The notes under the pieces were generated by a model that was not told the origin of the DNA, made no database searches, and saw only the letters and a list, made by a program, of their open reading frames with translations. The position numbers and the translations under genes are program-made. From Deuterostichococcus epilithicus (lineage: Eukaryota; Chlorophyta; Trebouxiophyceae; Prasiolales; Stichococcaceae): 64,000 bases of DNA. Below, in pieces: positions 1 to 11,165 of this stretch. The stretch's first letter is position 1, and every line of letters begins with the position of its first letter. The stretch is from assembly GCA_033439295.1 (NCBI GenBank), contig JAVTLE010000019.1, forward strand, positions 186,001 to 250,000. Reading direction: 5' to 3'.

Positions 1-40
1 CTCAAGGTCCGCCTTCAGGCGGACTTCAACATCCATACTG

Positions 41-554
41 ATGGATCTGTCTGCGCTCTGCCCGCAGATGGTGTCGCTGCAGCAGAAGGTGGGCGCGCTG
101 GGCGGCCCTGCAAAGCTCGCGCTGGGCGCGCTGGCAGCAACGGTTGCCGGCGGCAGCTTCTACTTCCTGTCAACCTATGAGGTGTTGATGGTTCTCGTTG
201 TCAATGTTCTGGTCCAAGCTGAACGCCACTATGCGCCTGACTGCTGCATCCGAGGGCTGTAAAACGTGTCGTGCATGGACAGTGGGAATGTTTTGGGGCG
301 GTGCTGCCAGCGCTGCAGCTGCGGTTGTGGCTGCAGCCACCGTCAGGTGGTATCCATGCAAGTTCAAGAGCTTTGCTGACAGCTGCGACTCCCGACCGCA
401 GGCTTGCGAGGGGTGCAAGCGGCGGCGCGAGGCCATGAAGGCGGCGTTTAAGGACGCTGGCCTGGGTTCATTGTCGGTACCGCCGGGGTCCACTGCTGGC
501 GTGCAAGCGCAGCAGCAGCAGAGGGCGGAGCAGCCGCAGCGCCAGGCCCAATAG
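41..554 (+). CDS. Small single-pass membrane protein, unknown function
   Basis: Proposed exons 41..181 and 402..554, joined in phase 0 by a GT-AG intron, giving 97 residues. Residues 24-44 form one hydrophobic, Ala/Gly-rich segment that could span a membrane. After the splice comes a short basic part with a CxxC-like ACEGCKRRR stretch, and the C-terminus is Gln/Ala-rich. I do not recognise the family. The size and layout fit a small organelle or endomembrane protein, but that is inference. The gene converges on the FkbM-type gene downstream. The start is the first ATG of the open frame. An alternative acceptor slightly upstream (about 380) would lengthen the second exon. Confidence 0.5.
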
Positions 555-995
555 TTTTCTCGCTGGATTTGGGAGCAGCCTGACAGGGAGGCAGGACCTG
601 ACAGGGAGGCAGGCTGCGGGGGGTGCAGCACTGATTTTTCTTGTCCCTGTGCGTGCACACTGGAGGCGTATACCTGGCCAAGGCTTAAGACACATAGAAA
701 GCAATTCGCGCTGCTGGGCCACAGCGAGCATGCGGAAGCAATCCCAGCCAGCAGCGGATTGCAGCTGATGCAAATAATCTGTCGGCTGCAGCAGAGATCT
801 AGAAAATACACAGTCCTTGGGCTGCGGCATTTGGCACCCAGAGTGCTCGGATGACCAGGTGACCAGATGGAGGACAGCGTCCAGGCTGACACCAGTAGGG
901 CCTCGCGCCAGGCAAAGCGCATTCGCGTCATAGAAACGAGCAGTTGCAGCGTAGTACAGATTAGTACGTGCTTTGTCCAGAGCATGTGGTTTACT
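555..995. other. Convergent 3' intergenic region
   Basis: Lies between the stop codons of two converging genes. It has a short direct repeat of a 'cctgacagggaggcag' unit at about 577-613. I see no further gene and no clear TGTAA signal. Confidence 0.4.
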
Positions 996-2060
996 CTAAC
1001 TATGAGTTGCAGCAGCGAAACGTGAACAAGGATGCGGTCGCTTCAGCCGTCTCATGCCAAGTGTGCATGCGAGGCCCAGCACAACCAAGGCCATGAAAAG
1101 GAAAGAGCGGGTGGCGCCCGACATTTGTCTCCTGTTGGCCTCTGAAGTCGCCCGTTGCGGCCCAGCACCTACTGCATGCTGCCACTCAGTTAGGGGCGTT
1201 TCAGGAGTCACACTGCCGTACAACGTCCCGTTGATGTACCAGTCGTCCACGTCGACGTGATGGGCGTGGATGAAGCCATTCCGCAGCAATACCTCCCGGA
1301 TGCGGCGGCGCTTTGGCTCCTCATAGTTATGCTCCACTGTCACCAGGCCCACCGAGTACTCCTCAAACGGCCATGCTTCCAAGATGTCCGCCTCCTGCCC
1401 CTCAACGTCCAGACTCAGGTAGTCGATGTGCCGCGGGATGGCGGGCAGGCTGCCGGGCCAGCCATCGGGCAGGGCGCCAGGCGAGGCATGGCCTGCTAGG
1501 AGCTCTCGGATGCCCAGGGTGCGCAGCTGCACGATGCTCGTGCCGGCGGCATGCAGTGCGGCCTCCCTGTGGGTGTCGAGCGTGTCGAGGATGCCGCCAA
1601 TGGCCGTGTTGTTGGCCGGCCGCACAAATTCCACCTTTGCGCCGCCGACGCCGCTGACGGCCGCATGCACGACCGCGCAGGTGCGGTTGGCCGCCGGGGC
1701 ATCGAAGTCTGCCGGGAAGGGGTCGACTGCGACGCCCTGCCACCGGTGCCGGTCCAGGTAGAACGTGTTGCTGTTGGAAATTGCCGAGTTAGCGCCCAGG
1801 TCTATGTAGAAGCCCGGCTCTGGATGTAGGCGGGCGACCCACTTGTCCTGACCGAACTGGCTCTTTTCCAGCGGGTCCCGCGGCGGCGCTTGTGACAGCA
1901 GTCGGTCGACGAGTTCCCAGTTGACCGCGTCCACTGCGGCCGGCGCCAACCGCGGCCGGCGCAGGTTTGAGAGGGACAGCAGCACAAGCGCCAGCCCGCA
2001 CAGGACTGCAGCAACGGCTGACTTGCGGGATCTGGGCCCGCCGCGGCGATGCATGGGCAT
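996..2060 (-). CDS. FkbM-family methyltransferase, membrane-anchored
   Basis: Intronless frame of 354 residues. A basic N-terminus is followed by a hydrophobic anchor at about 14-32, a type II signal-anchor layout. The catalytic domain carries SQFGQDKWV, the SAM-binding motif FYIDLGAN at about 85-92, and the later FkbM signature DYLSLDVEGQEADIL at about 213-227. A second hydrophobic segment lies near the C-terminus (about 318-335), so both ends may be in the membrane. FkbM proteins are SAM-dependent O-methyltransferases, and in green algae many are predicted Golgi or secretory enzymes acting on glycans. The substrate cannot be told from sequence. The lack of introns is striking among neighbours with 4 to 47 exons and could reflect retroposition or transfer. 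Confidence 0.9.
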   Translation of the reverse strand: MPMHRRGGPRSRKSAVAAVLCGLALVLLSLSNLRRPRLAPAAVDAVNWELVDRLLSQAPPRDPLEKSQFGQDKWVARLHPEPGFYIDLGANSAISNSNTFYLDRHRWQGVAVDPFPADFDAPAANRTCAVVHAAVSGVGGAKVEFVRPANNTAIGGILDTLDTHREAALHAAGTSIVQLRTLGIRELLAGHASPGALPDGWPGSLPAIPRHIDYLSLDVEGQEADILEAWPFEEYSVGLVTVEHNYEEPKRRRIREVLLRNGFIHAHHVDVDDWYINGTLYGSVTPETPLTEWQHAVGAGPQRATSEANRRQMSGATRSFLFMALVVLGLACTLGMRRLKRPHPCSRFAAATHS

Positions 2061-2926
2061 TGAGAGGGGAGTGTATGCTGCAGTGGCCTTGGGTGGCCGG
2101 CTTCTGCGTGGCGTCCAGACTCCAGAGCCATTGGGACTGCCTCACAAGGGATGAACCGGGAGTCCCGCCAGGTGAGTCAGCACGTCAGCGCCTCCTACGC
2201 CGATATGGGATTCTCCTCGTGCCTTGCTTGCGAGACCGCAGCCACGCCTGTTGTTAACCGTGCGCTTTGCCAACCAGACTCGACTGCCTCTCTCGGTGCC
2301 GGCGTCAAGCACTCCGTCCTCCGCAGGTGAGGCGCTGTCGTGTCGCTGCACCGCAGCGGCCTGCTGGCTCTCCGTACTAGTTGGGGGTGCAGCCGTGGTG
2401 CTGGCGGCGCACAGAGGGGCCCTCGGAGCCCATTCTAGGTAGCGATAGGCTCCAGACGTTCGGCTGTCCACTGGGCGGGGCGGTCCTGCACAGCTGCTGG
2501 GGCGAGGACCGGCACCCGAGATGGGGCGTGCAGACGGTTTTGGTTTGGCAGACGCGGTCGACCGGCGGTCAAGTGCTGCGGGATCGTGACAATAGGTCTG
2601 CCTGGAGTCTCAGACGGGCGGGCACATGGCAGCCGAGTGTCGACTCCGCACACAGCTGTGCAGCCGGGCTGCACGCAGTGCATGCGACGAGGCTCTCTGC
2701 GGCTCAGCCGCCTGCGCGCTGGGCTGCGCAACAAAATTTGGCAGTGATCACTTACTACATCAGCGTCATGGGCGGGGCGACGCCTGGTGCATGCAACCGG
2801 TCAGTGCAAACCGCAGCTACTTCCCCCCGCCGCCCAGCGGCTTGTGCAGGCAGTGTTGGGATCAACCCAGCCGCTGACCTGCTACTTTGATCGTCGTCGC
2901 AGGTCTCTACACAGCCAACAGACAAT
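2061..2926. promoter_or_regulatory. Divergent upstream region
   Basis: Separates the start of the FkbM-type gene (-) from the putative micro-protein gene (+). It may hold both promoters and a 5' untranslated exon for the plus gene, because an acceptor-like 'cgtcgtcgcag' sits at about 2892-2902. I found no supported coding exon. Confidence 0.35.
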
Positions 2927-3319
2927 ATGGACGGCTCAGCCTCGTGGGTGCCGATGGCCATCCTGGGCATGCTGGTGCGCTGCGCCTGATGTCAAGAAGT
3001 TTTTGTCTCGGCTCTCGTCTCTCACCAGCCGCCTGCAGCAAAACAACTGCTCAAACTCACTTTGATTACCTGTGCCTGCTCCATGCTTTGCAGGCATTCC
3101 TTGTCATCTGGAACATCTGGTGAGCGCACATTGAGCCCTTGCCGTCACCGGCATGCCTCATCTTTTGATCCCACTGATGTGCATGCATGCGATGCCATTG
3201 CAACATGTTTTCGTCCTAACATACATATACGTCATCCAAAAACCTATCTGTGAACCGCGACTTTGCTCTGCTGCAGCCTCATGGGCGTGGTGGGCGCTAC
3301 GTTGTCGAAGATCAACTGA
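2927..3319 (+). CDS. Putative 38-residue single-pass membrane micro-protein
   Basis: Proposed exons 2927..2974, 3094..3119 and 3277..3319. Both introns are GT-AG and the frame stays open across both joins (phase 0, then phase 2). The product is hydrophobic from about residue 8 to 34, containing AILGMLAFLVIWN, and ends in a short polar tail ATLSKIN. Three exons keeping a clean membrane segment is more than I would expect by chance, but the protein is tiny and I recognise no family. RNA evidence would decide. The alternative is that this is untranslated DNA. Confidence 0.3.
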
Positions 3320-3880
3320 TCAGCGGGTTGGGCCTGCCAGGGGAATTGGTGTCAAAGACAACCCAGCATGCTGAGTATGAACTGTCACGGCAACCTGCCG
3401 CGAAACTTGGCAGTGGCTGGTCAGGCTTCCACTTGATTGCTGTTGTGTCTGCGTGATGCCAGATACTGGCACACTTGTCAACAGGGGTACTGCATGTAGG
3501 ATTGCAGGAAGCTGTGGTTTGTGCTGACGCAGTTGGTAAACCGTTGAAGCGTCGCACATGCCCCATACACATACTTGCCTATCGAGGATAGGCCACAGCC
3601 GTCACGCCATGCCGCAGCGCTGATCAATATTTTGCAATCACGTCATGTCTTTGCTTAGAATTTTACATAGGAAGTTGTCCAACGCCGCGTGCGAGTACCT
3701 AGCAGTGTGACCACCATCCGCACGGAGCATTGTCCATCACTTGTTCCTCCTCTACGGTTCAAATGGGCACGGCGCCGGCACACCGCCTCTGCCAGTGCGG
3801 AGCCATCAGGTGGGGGGCCAGCGCCCCAGATCTGCACAGGCTGCAAACTGTTCCAATTTGCCGGAACGACCTGGGCGATG
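3320..3880. other. Convergent 3' region
   Basis: Lies downstream of both the micro-protein gene and the CoA-pathway ligase. It contains the ligase's TGTAA signal at 3663-3667. No other gene is seen. Confidence 0.4.
3663..3667 (-). promoter_or_regulatory. Putative TGTAA polyadenylation signal of the ligase gene
   Basis: TGTAA on the minus strand, about 215 bases past the stop codon. TGTAA is the usual chlorophyte poly(A) signal. Confidence 0.55.
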
Positions 3881-4985
3881 TCACGCCGCCGCTGCAAGGT
3901 GTGCGTCGTGCAGCGCCACCACCGCTGCGACGATCTGAACCTCGATGGGCAGCGCTCCCTCCGCCTCGGGCTGCAGTAGCTCCCGCACATGCGGCCGCAG
4001 CAGCGGCACCCCGCCATCCGCCTGCGCGCCGGCCAAACTGGGGCGCTCACTCGGCCCTCAGTCCACCGAGGCGCACTCGCAGCAGCATGGACAGAGCTCT
4101 GGAAAGTGAGCTCTCGAAAAGGGTGCTGGTAGAACACCTGCGCCGATCACCTCTGTCTGGTCACAGCTGTGTCTGGAGCTGTGTCTGGGTGATGTGCGCG
4201 GCATTTTACACATTGCGCAGCAGGCCCCAATATGCGTGGCAGGTCCGAATTCGAGCCTGGCTGACGGCAGCCGGAGGGGCAGTGCCCTCCAGAGGATCAG
4301 GCTGGCAAGGTTTTGAGATGGCAGCCCACCTGCGAGTCGCTGTGCCGCGCCGACTTTGCGTGTGCAACAAGGCGGCCCCACCAGCCAGCCATGCCCCGCG
4401 CCGCGCCAGCCGCCGCGCCGGCCGCCTGCGCAGCTGGTGGGTCGTCGTGGCGACAGGTGCAGCAGTGCGGCTCAGCTGTGCGGCATGATTTCACCCCTCG
4501 GTGTAACCTGTCTGACCTTCGGACGTTTACCATTCAGTAGCCACGAGATGGCGGGCGTCAACATGCTGCAACCTGGCAATTGTTGTGCGCATGGCGAGAC
4601 TGACTTCAGCCCTGCGGACAGCAGGTGGTTCAGGCAAAGGCGCCCCCTCGACGTTGATGCATCGCCGGCAGGATGCAAGAGCCTGCAGCCGGCCAACAGC
4701 CACAGGGTGGACTACAGGGTGGATGTCAGTGCAGCCCGCCAAGCGCTACAGGGCGGAGCACATCTGTTCACCTTGGCCGCCGCGCCCGCGCCCAGATCCC
4801 GCAGGCTGCCCGCGCTGGCTGACTTGGGCAGCGACGCCGGCGCCAGCCGCTCCCGCCACGGCGCCGCACGCTCTCCCGACCGTGGGCTGCCGCCTGCCTC
4901 CTGGGACCCGCCGCCCGCCGCAGCGTCGCCCCCGCGGCCGCTGCCGCATGCCGCGCCATGTCCAACGCTTTGTCCCCCGCCGCGG

Positions 4986-5028
<43 letters not shown>

Positions 5029-8000
5029 TCGGAAAGGCCGAGCCCTCCGCAAACCCAGGGGCTTCTGGCAGTAGATCAGGCGGCGGCGGCGTGACGAGCA
5101 GCACGCGTGTGGTGCGCGTCGGCAGCAGGTTAGCCACCACCGCGTGCATGCCGTAGGCTTGGATCGCGCCGGCCGCCTGCCATACCAGACATGATTCGCG
5201 GTCGGTCCCCTGGACGCTGTATTCATTCCAATGTTCATAGCAGCAGGTCGTCCGCAGAGGTGGCGGCGGCGGGTCAGACGCCGCCACGCAGGAGCCAGGC
5301 AAATCAGCCAGGTCTATGTCTGCTGTTAGACGCATAGAACGACTGTTACATACTTATGAGCAGGCGGCCGCCGGCGCACGGCGCTGGCGCAGGACGCAGC
5401 TTCCGGACAGCTAGGTCTAGGGTTTAGGGTAAAGGTTCAGGCTGGGCTCCTGCTGCAACCGCATGCAAGCTGCAGCGCAGGCGCCCGACGCGGCCGATAG
5501 CGAAACTCCCCCAGGAAGCAGCAGTCGTATGCAGGCGCTGACGTGCCAGAGACGAGCTGGACAGCGGGGTGATGGCGACAGCGCCCTGTCAGTGCAGCAT
5601 CTGCTGCATCTGCTGCACTGCTGGGGCACAATCGCCATTAAGCCGCTGTCAGTGGACGGGAGGGAGCCAGGAGAGGAACGACGGCTTCGCCTTGTGAAGC
5701 AGCAGCTGCTTGCCCTCGACTAGGGAACCCTCAAACTACCCCTGGAAAATGCGCACTGGACCTGAACAGTTCACACCAGACCCGAAGAGAGCTTTTGCGC
5801 CTCAGAATCATATGTATAAAGCGAGCTCGCCTTGTCCAGCAGCAGCTGCTCGTCGGTTTCCAGCTTGAAGCTGACGGCGAGCGCCGCCGGCGCCCACTCC
5901 CGCCGCAGCACGCCCAGCATCTTGGGCACCTGCAGAGTACATTGTTTGAGTGAGGAGGAGGCTCATCGTTCCAAGGAGAAGGAGGCTCCCATCAGCCTGC
6001 TGGCATTCTGCAAAGCGGTGTGAAAACACCAACGCGATGCAAGTCTGATGCTGCGGCTCCGGTGAATTTGCACGGCAGGCACCACCGAGGCCGACAGTGC
6101 AAAGAGGACTGCAGCACTGCCAGGCCTGACCAGTTTTTGCAGGTCAATCAATTGAGAAGAAGAATGAAAACAGGCCAGAAGACATGAATGCCCCACGCAT
6201 GCAAGCAAACACGCGAGCAGACCGGCACCTTGCGCAGCTGAAGGCTGATCGTGTCGTCGCCTGAGGACGACTGCATCTTGTGCTCTGCCTGCAAATTCAC
6301 AGCACGTTCATTGACAATTGACCGTCTCGTGCGAATTCGAAGTGGTGCAGCAGCAGCGGCGGGCCGTGCCGTGCAGCGGCTCCTATTTCGCTGGTACATG
6401 AGCCCTACAGCTCGGCGCCCGTCAGCAGCCGCTGTCGGCAAGTGCGCAAACAAGCAAAGCGCCGCTGAGGCTCTGCTGACTTTGCCTGCAGTGACCACTG
6501 TTATTTGAATGGAAGAATTGAATGCGCACCATTTCGGCCCAGGGCACGAAGAAGTCTGACACCGCGGCGGCCAAGTAGAACGCCGCGCGCCGCTGCAGCG
6601 GGGCCACCGCCTCGGCGATGTACTGCAGAAACTGTAAGGGTGCACATGGGCAGGGATGGTGAGCTCGCATCAGTCTGCAGAGGCTGCAGGTCAAGGCACC
6701 GCCGCAGAGACGGAGGACGGGAATCGGCCAGCGTCGCAGCCGCAGAATGGCAGGAACGACACCTATCGTGCAGCCGATGATGCCCAACATCTGGCAGAGG
6801 AGACTGTGCGGCGCCATGCTTGCTCAGGGTTTGTTTTGCAAGACCAAACCCTGAGGTGTTTGAGCAGCATCACGAAGGGCAACCTGACCAGCAGCGCGGC
6901 CCTGCGGCGCTGTACAGGCTCTGGGATGTAGAGTTACAGGTTCCAACACCCACCCTGAGGTACTCAAACAGCGTCACGAAGGGCACCCTCAGCAGCCGCC
7001 CACCGGCCTCCATCGCCCTGAGGCGGCCGCGGCCGCTGCACGCTGTGCACGCCGCCGCCGCCGCGCCGCCATGGTTTCCGTCTAACGGGCTGCTCTCGGC
7101 GGCGGCGCCCTGAGCGGCGACGCCTTCTGGGAGGGCGGCCAAGCTTTGACCACCCCCTGCATGCCCGCTGCCCACCATGGCGCCGCTGCCGGCAGCCCCA
7201 GTGCCGCCAGAGCTGCCGGCCCGGGCTGCCGCCGGGCCGGCTCCAGCGCCACCCCCGCTGCCGCTGCCAGTCCTGCTGCCGCCACCAGCGCCGCCGGCCC
7301 CGCCGCTGCCGCCGCTGCCGCCTCCGCCGTCCATGGAGTGCCGCCCCAGGTGCGCGGCCCTTGCAGCGCGCGCCTCCGCGAGCTCGTACTCCGCCGACTG
7401 CCGCGCAAAGGGCTGGATGGAGCGCACGCGGTGGAGGAAGATGACATGATAGCCCGCCTGCAGGGTTAGGGTTTGTTTTGTGAGGCAGACCGCTGACATG
7501 CATGACTTCCATCGGCAGAAAGGAGTTGTGGTGCGAAAATACGAGAGATGTGCTCAGAGTGGAGTCAGCAAGCCGCACAGACTGCAGGAACGCTTGCATG
7601 CAATTTGCAGCATGCCGCTACGGCCGGGTCTCTTGCACCGCGCCATGGCAGAAGGCGCATGCCGAGGCTCAGTGGCGATGACGAGGCTCAGCGCCGTCAG
7701 CAGCTGTACGTGTAACAGCGACAGCATTGCTGCGATCGGACGACGCTCCCTTCCTGCTGTCAATTGAGCTTCAATGGTGCTGCAGAGCATTGAGAACCCT
7801 GTGCCATCGGCGCAGAGGGACCAGGAGCGCGCCGCCAGGAACTGTTCCGCCGACAGGGCGCCGCGGGTGCCCTGGCTGAAATTGTCCAGAAACCGCACGC
7901 AGCGCCGCTCCAGGGGGGCCGTCGTGCCGCCGCTGGTAACCACCACAACCCGCATTGTGCTGCCGCCAGCGACGCCGCCGCTGGTGGGGGCCGCGCCGGC

Positions 8001-8252
8001 CGCCGCTGCCGCCAGGGAAGGTGCATCCCCTGCATGGCCAGCCGTGCCACCGGCGCTGCTGTTGTTACTAGATCCGGCCCCAGGCCGGTCCTCGGCCGTG
8101 TCTGCGCCCTGCAGCGGCCGCAGGAAAGCCTCCAGGCGGGCGGGCAGGTCTCCAAGGTCCACCGGTGCATCCAGGAGCCCGGGTGCTGCCGCCGCGGCGG
8201 CGGCGACCATGCCGGCTCCGGCTGCAGGCGGCTGCAAGCGGAGACAGAACAC
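3881..8252 (-). CDS. COAB: Phosphopantothenate-cysteine ligase (PPC synthetase)
   Basis: Exons 8252..7833, 7457..6954, 6622..6530, 6288..6229, 5929..5831, 5176..4772 and 4021..3881, all phase 0, giving about 573 residues. The enzyme joins 4'-phosphopantothenate to cysteine in CoA synthesis. Family blocks appear in order: [69 protein letters not shown] and [11 protein letters not shown]. This is the eukaryotic monofunctional type, without the CoaC half. It is longer than the usual 300 or so residues because of three low-complexity inserts: an Ala/Gly-rich N-terminus, a Gly/Ser-rich part in exon 2, and a Q13 tract plus Gly-rich stretch in exon 6. Introns 1 and 5 need GC donors to keep the family alignment. 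An alternative start at 8210 is possible. The N-terminus shows no clear transit peptide. Confidence 0.9.
4988..5026 (-). repeat. COAB: (CAG)13 tract encoding polyglutamine
   Basis: Thirteen uninterrupted CAG codons (CTG on the plus strand) inside exon 6 of the ligase. The tract sits in a poorly conserved loop between the YGMHAVVAN block and the last exon. Confidence 0.95.
6823..6855. repeat. Telomere-like inverted repeat in ligase intron 2
   Basis: CTCAGGGTTTG at 6823-6833 is perfectly mirrored by CAAACCCTGAG at 6845-6855 around an 11-base loop. The arms resemble the TTTAGGG-type motif scattered through other introns. Confidence 0.7.
6849..6897 (-). repeat. Exon-edge copy of ligase exon 2 (3' end) in intron 2
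   Basis: Resembles 6953-7001, the last 16 codons of exon 2 plus the donor. Read on the minus strand it gives [15 protein letters not shown] against [14 protein letters not shown] in the real exon. Same orientation, about 104 bases downstream. Confidence 0.75.
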
Positions 8253-9001
8253 GCAGCTTGGTGCGTCTTATGTAGCATGCACATAGGATCATCGTTGTTG
8301 GCTCTGATTGCACACCGACTTCGACATGCGTCCTGGCGAGCGCTGCCGCTGGCAGGCATTTGGCGCGATAAATCCTGAGCACCATTCTAGTTCGCAGAGG
8401 CTTCAGCATTCTGGAGATGGATTAGATGATTCCCAGCGCCACGAGTCGCGACGAGATGTAAGATTCTCGGGCAAGCACGGTGCTGCTGCGTCGGGGCATC
8501 GACATTTTCGACGGCCCAAAATTTAATGGTGCGGGCAGCGCGCAACGTTTCTGACGTTTCCAGACGTTCTGGACTGTTCCAGAAAGCGTTTCAATGTTGC
8601 GCTCGTGTCGTACTTGCACCTTTTTGAGAGTGTGCTTTGGTTGCGCTGCTTTGTTTGGTCGTAGATCCGTGCTGTGCTGCTGCTTGGCGAAAGGTGCGCC
8701 TCCTCTCGGTTTTCAAACACTTTGGCAATGCACAACAAGCACACGGCGGCTTGCAAACACGAAACGTCCATGGAGTGTGCATATCACCACAGGGTTTCCT
8801 GCACAGTCATTACGGAGCAGGAAACTGGCCGGGTTCACGGCTCAGCAATCTCAAGCCTGCTCCACAGCATGATTTCACACTAGCGTGTTGCTAAACTGCC
8901 AGCGGCACACGACCCCGCCGCCACGCCCCTGCTGCTGCCAGCACTTGGCGGCGCATTGATGCGGCGGCGGCCGGCCTGCCCCGCCGCGGACCAGCGGCTC
9001 T
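8253..9001. other. Intergenic region, ligase promoter side
   Basis: Lies between the ligase start and the ferredoxin stop codon. It is less GC-rich than the coding parts (about 8380-8880). It probably holds the ligase promoter and the ferredoxin 3' end. No gene is supported here. Confidence 0.4.
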
Positions 9002-10553
9002 TTAACCGCCGTGCAGCACCTGCTCCAGCAGCTCTTCCTGCGGCAGGAGCAAGACTCGAAAGCCTCGACAACACGGATTTGGCAAGGGCCGCGATCAGCA
9101 ACGACGGTGGCTGCACAGAGTGAAGCAGTAGTGTGCCTGCAGAAAGGCACCCGGCCGGCATCTCTGTCGCACCCATCCGCTGTGTGCGCAGCAGCTCAAG
9201 CTGCACTGCGCACGCGGATCAAGGCCCCAAGCGAGGCGGCATGCTGCATTGCCGGCCAATGTCCTATTGAACGAAAGGGAGGCGGCTTCACACCTCCGGG
9301 ATGGTGCGGATCTTGCAGTCCGACTGCGGCGTTGACACGCACAGCAGCGCGTAACCCTTCGCCTTCACCTCGTCGTCCAGCATGCCCGCGCTCTGGTCCA
9401 CCTGTCCAGACTCCTGCACGGCACAGGACTTTCACATGGTTTGCAGGAAGGTCCTTCATCCTAAGGGTCCGGCATGCCTTGCGCTCTGGTCCGCCTGCCC
9501 TGGATCCTGCGCCAATTTTGAGTCAGGTAGGCTTCACGGACGGCAGATACGACACTGTTGAAACCCGGCATCCAGTCGGCTTGTGGCCTGGCATGGCGGC
9601 GCTGTGCTCCGCCAGCCCTGCCTCCTGCTCCCCAAATTGCAAGCTGTAAGAGGTTGATAGACTGGTTCTGGGACTGCAGATGCCGCTCAAAGCGCTTTCA
9701 AAGCCTGTCGCCCCGCCGGCCAGCATGTGTCGCATATTGTTTCACCTGCTGCGCTCCTGCGCTGCACAGCACACCACGGCAGGTTATGCAGGGCACAGGA
9801 TTTGCTGGCGCGGTTCCGGAGCTGGTGGGGACCGTCCCTCAAGCCACGCGCACGCCGGCGCCCACATCGACATTTCGTCCGCATGAAGCTCTATGGGGTC
9901 ATGCCCATGCATTGCCTGACGACCGCATTCTGCCACATCGTGTCCGCATCCTGACAAGATGTCCCCAGCTTGGCAGGGTAGATCATGCATACGAAACCGT
10001 TTGCAGCATGCAGCGGTGACTCAGCTGCCCCACGTCAAGCAGGCTACAGTAGTGCGCGCATGGCGCACCAGCTTGGCGGGGCATGTCATGCACACGCCCA
10101 TCTTGCAGTCGTGGCTGAGCTCCAGGCCCTTGTCCAGCGCCGCCTCCAGTATGGTCTCGTCCTCGCCCACCTCCAGCATCGTCGTGCCGTCATCGTGCTC
10201 AATTTCTACCTGCGGCAGGCAGGGCTTGCTGCGGTCTCGCGTGGCTGTGCCTCACTCAGGAAGCTCAAAAATCTAATTGATCACTGCGCAAGAGGGTTGC
10301 ATGCGCCATGCGCCATCATAGGGCGGTTGCAGTACATGGTGGCCCAATGAGATGCCAGATTATATCTCACCTGATACGCCTGCACGCGCAGACACCTGCT
10401 GCTGCGCTGCAACCTGCCGCACTGAGGCTCCGCTGCCAGCGCCCGCCTGCCAGCAGCTGATGTGCAACTGCCTAACTGTCCTGCGATGCCGAGTCTTCGC
10501 TGAAGGTATTGCGCTGTGCCACATGCTGGTCCACTGCACTGTGCCGACTGCAT
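9002..10553 (-). CDS. FDC2: Ferredoxin C2-type plastid [2Fe-2S] protein
   Basis: Exons 10553..10371, 10209..10069, 9413..9294 and 9037..9002, all phase 0 with GT-AG introns, giving 159 residues. Residues 1 to about 55 are Arg/Ala/Ser-rich and low in acid, like a chloroplast transit peptide. The ferredoxin fold follows: VEIEHDDGTTMLEVGEDETI, then the cluster loop CKMGVCMTCPAKL (CX4CX2C), with the fourth cysteine in GYALLCVS. The end, SDCKIRTIPEEELLEQVL, carries the C-terminal extension typical of FdC2 and absent from photosynthetic PetF ferredoxins. FdC proteins have altered redox potentials and specialised electron acceptors in plastids. The start used is the second in-frame Met. An upstream Met at 10673 is possible. 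Confidence 0.9.
9467..9512 (-). repeat. Exon-edge copy of FDC2 exon 3 (5' end) in intron 2
   Basis: Mirrors about 9374-9417 in the same orientation, including the acceptor CAG. The copy reads DPGQADQSAR against ESGQVDQSAG in the real exon. Confidence 0.8.
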
Positions 10554-11165
10554 CGTGGTGGCTTGGTGCGTTCGCACGTCAGCTTGACCAGCAGCAATGT
10601 GGTCTGCGAGGTGCAAGTTCCCGCACCGGGCAGCGATGTTAGGCTGAAAGAATGATTGATGTTTGAATATCACGGGAAGTCAAGTCATGCAAGAATGCGC
10701 TTTGCTAACTGTCATCCTGTTCAATGCATCGCAGCCTATCCATGTAGCTCAGGGGCTTGAGCTGCCAGCCCTCGTGACGGCATGCTGTGCGTGCTGCGCC
10801 ATGGGCTGAATCCTGGCTGAACCTTGCCGCTGGAGTCCTTCGAGCTTCAGCGCTCTTGAAACCAGGACAGGCAGCAACTCAGTCGGCTGATATCATCGGA
10901 TCACTATGGCGATGGCCAAGGTGTCATTCAGGGTCCAGCCCGACAGACAGCAGCCACTGCCTCCGCCGCGCCCGCGCCCTGGCAATATTTGCGGTCAGAA
11001 GCCGTCCGACCCCCTGTGGCAGCCTGCGGCATCGGCAAGAATTCATCACGAGCCCCGACAACACCAGATGAGCTGCGCACGCTGGCGCACTCGGACGCGA
11101 TGCGCATTGTGGAATGACGTATAGCTCGCGGTCATGCAGGGCAAGGATGACGATTGGCGGTCGTG
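10554..11165. other. Intergenic region upstream of FDC2
   Basis: Probable FDC2 promoter and 3' end of the DUF220 gene. I see no supported exon. Confidence 0.35.

Noticed and set aside
170-985. 271-codon minus-strand frame over the first gene
   Set aside because: Low-complexity, Cys/Ser/Ala-rich shadow without motifs, antisense to a spliced small gene.
6870-7499. Alternative long frames in the Gly/Ala-rich part of ligase exon 2
   Set aside because: All three frames stay open because of GGC/GCC repeats. Only one joins the conserved [11 protein letters not shown] and [13 protein letters not shown] blocks.
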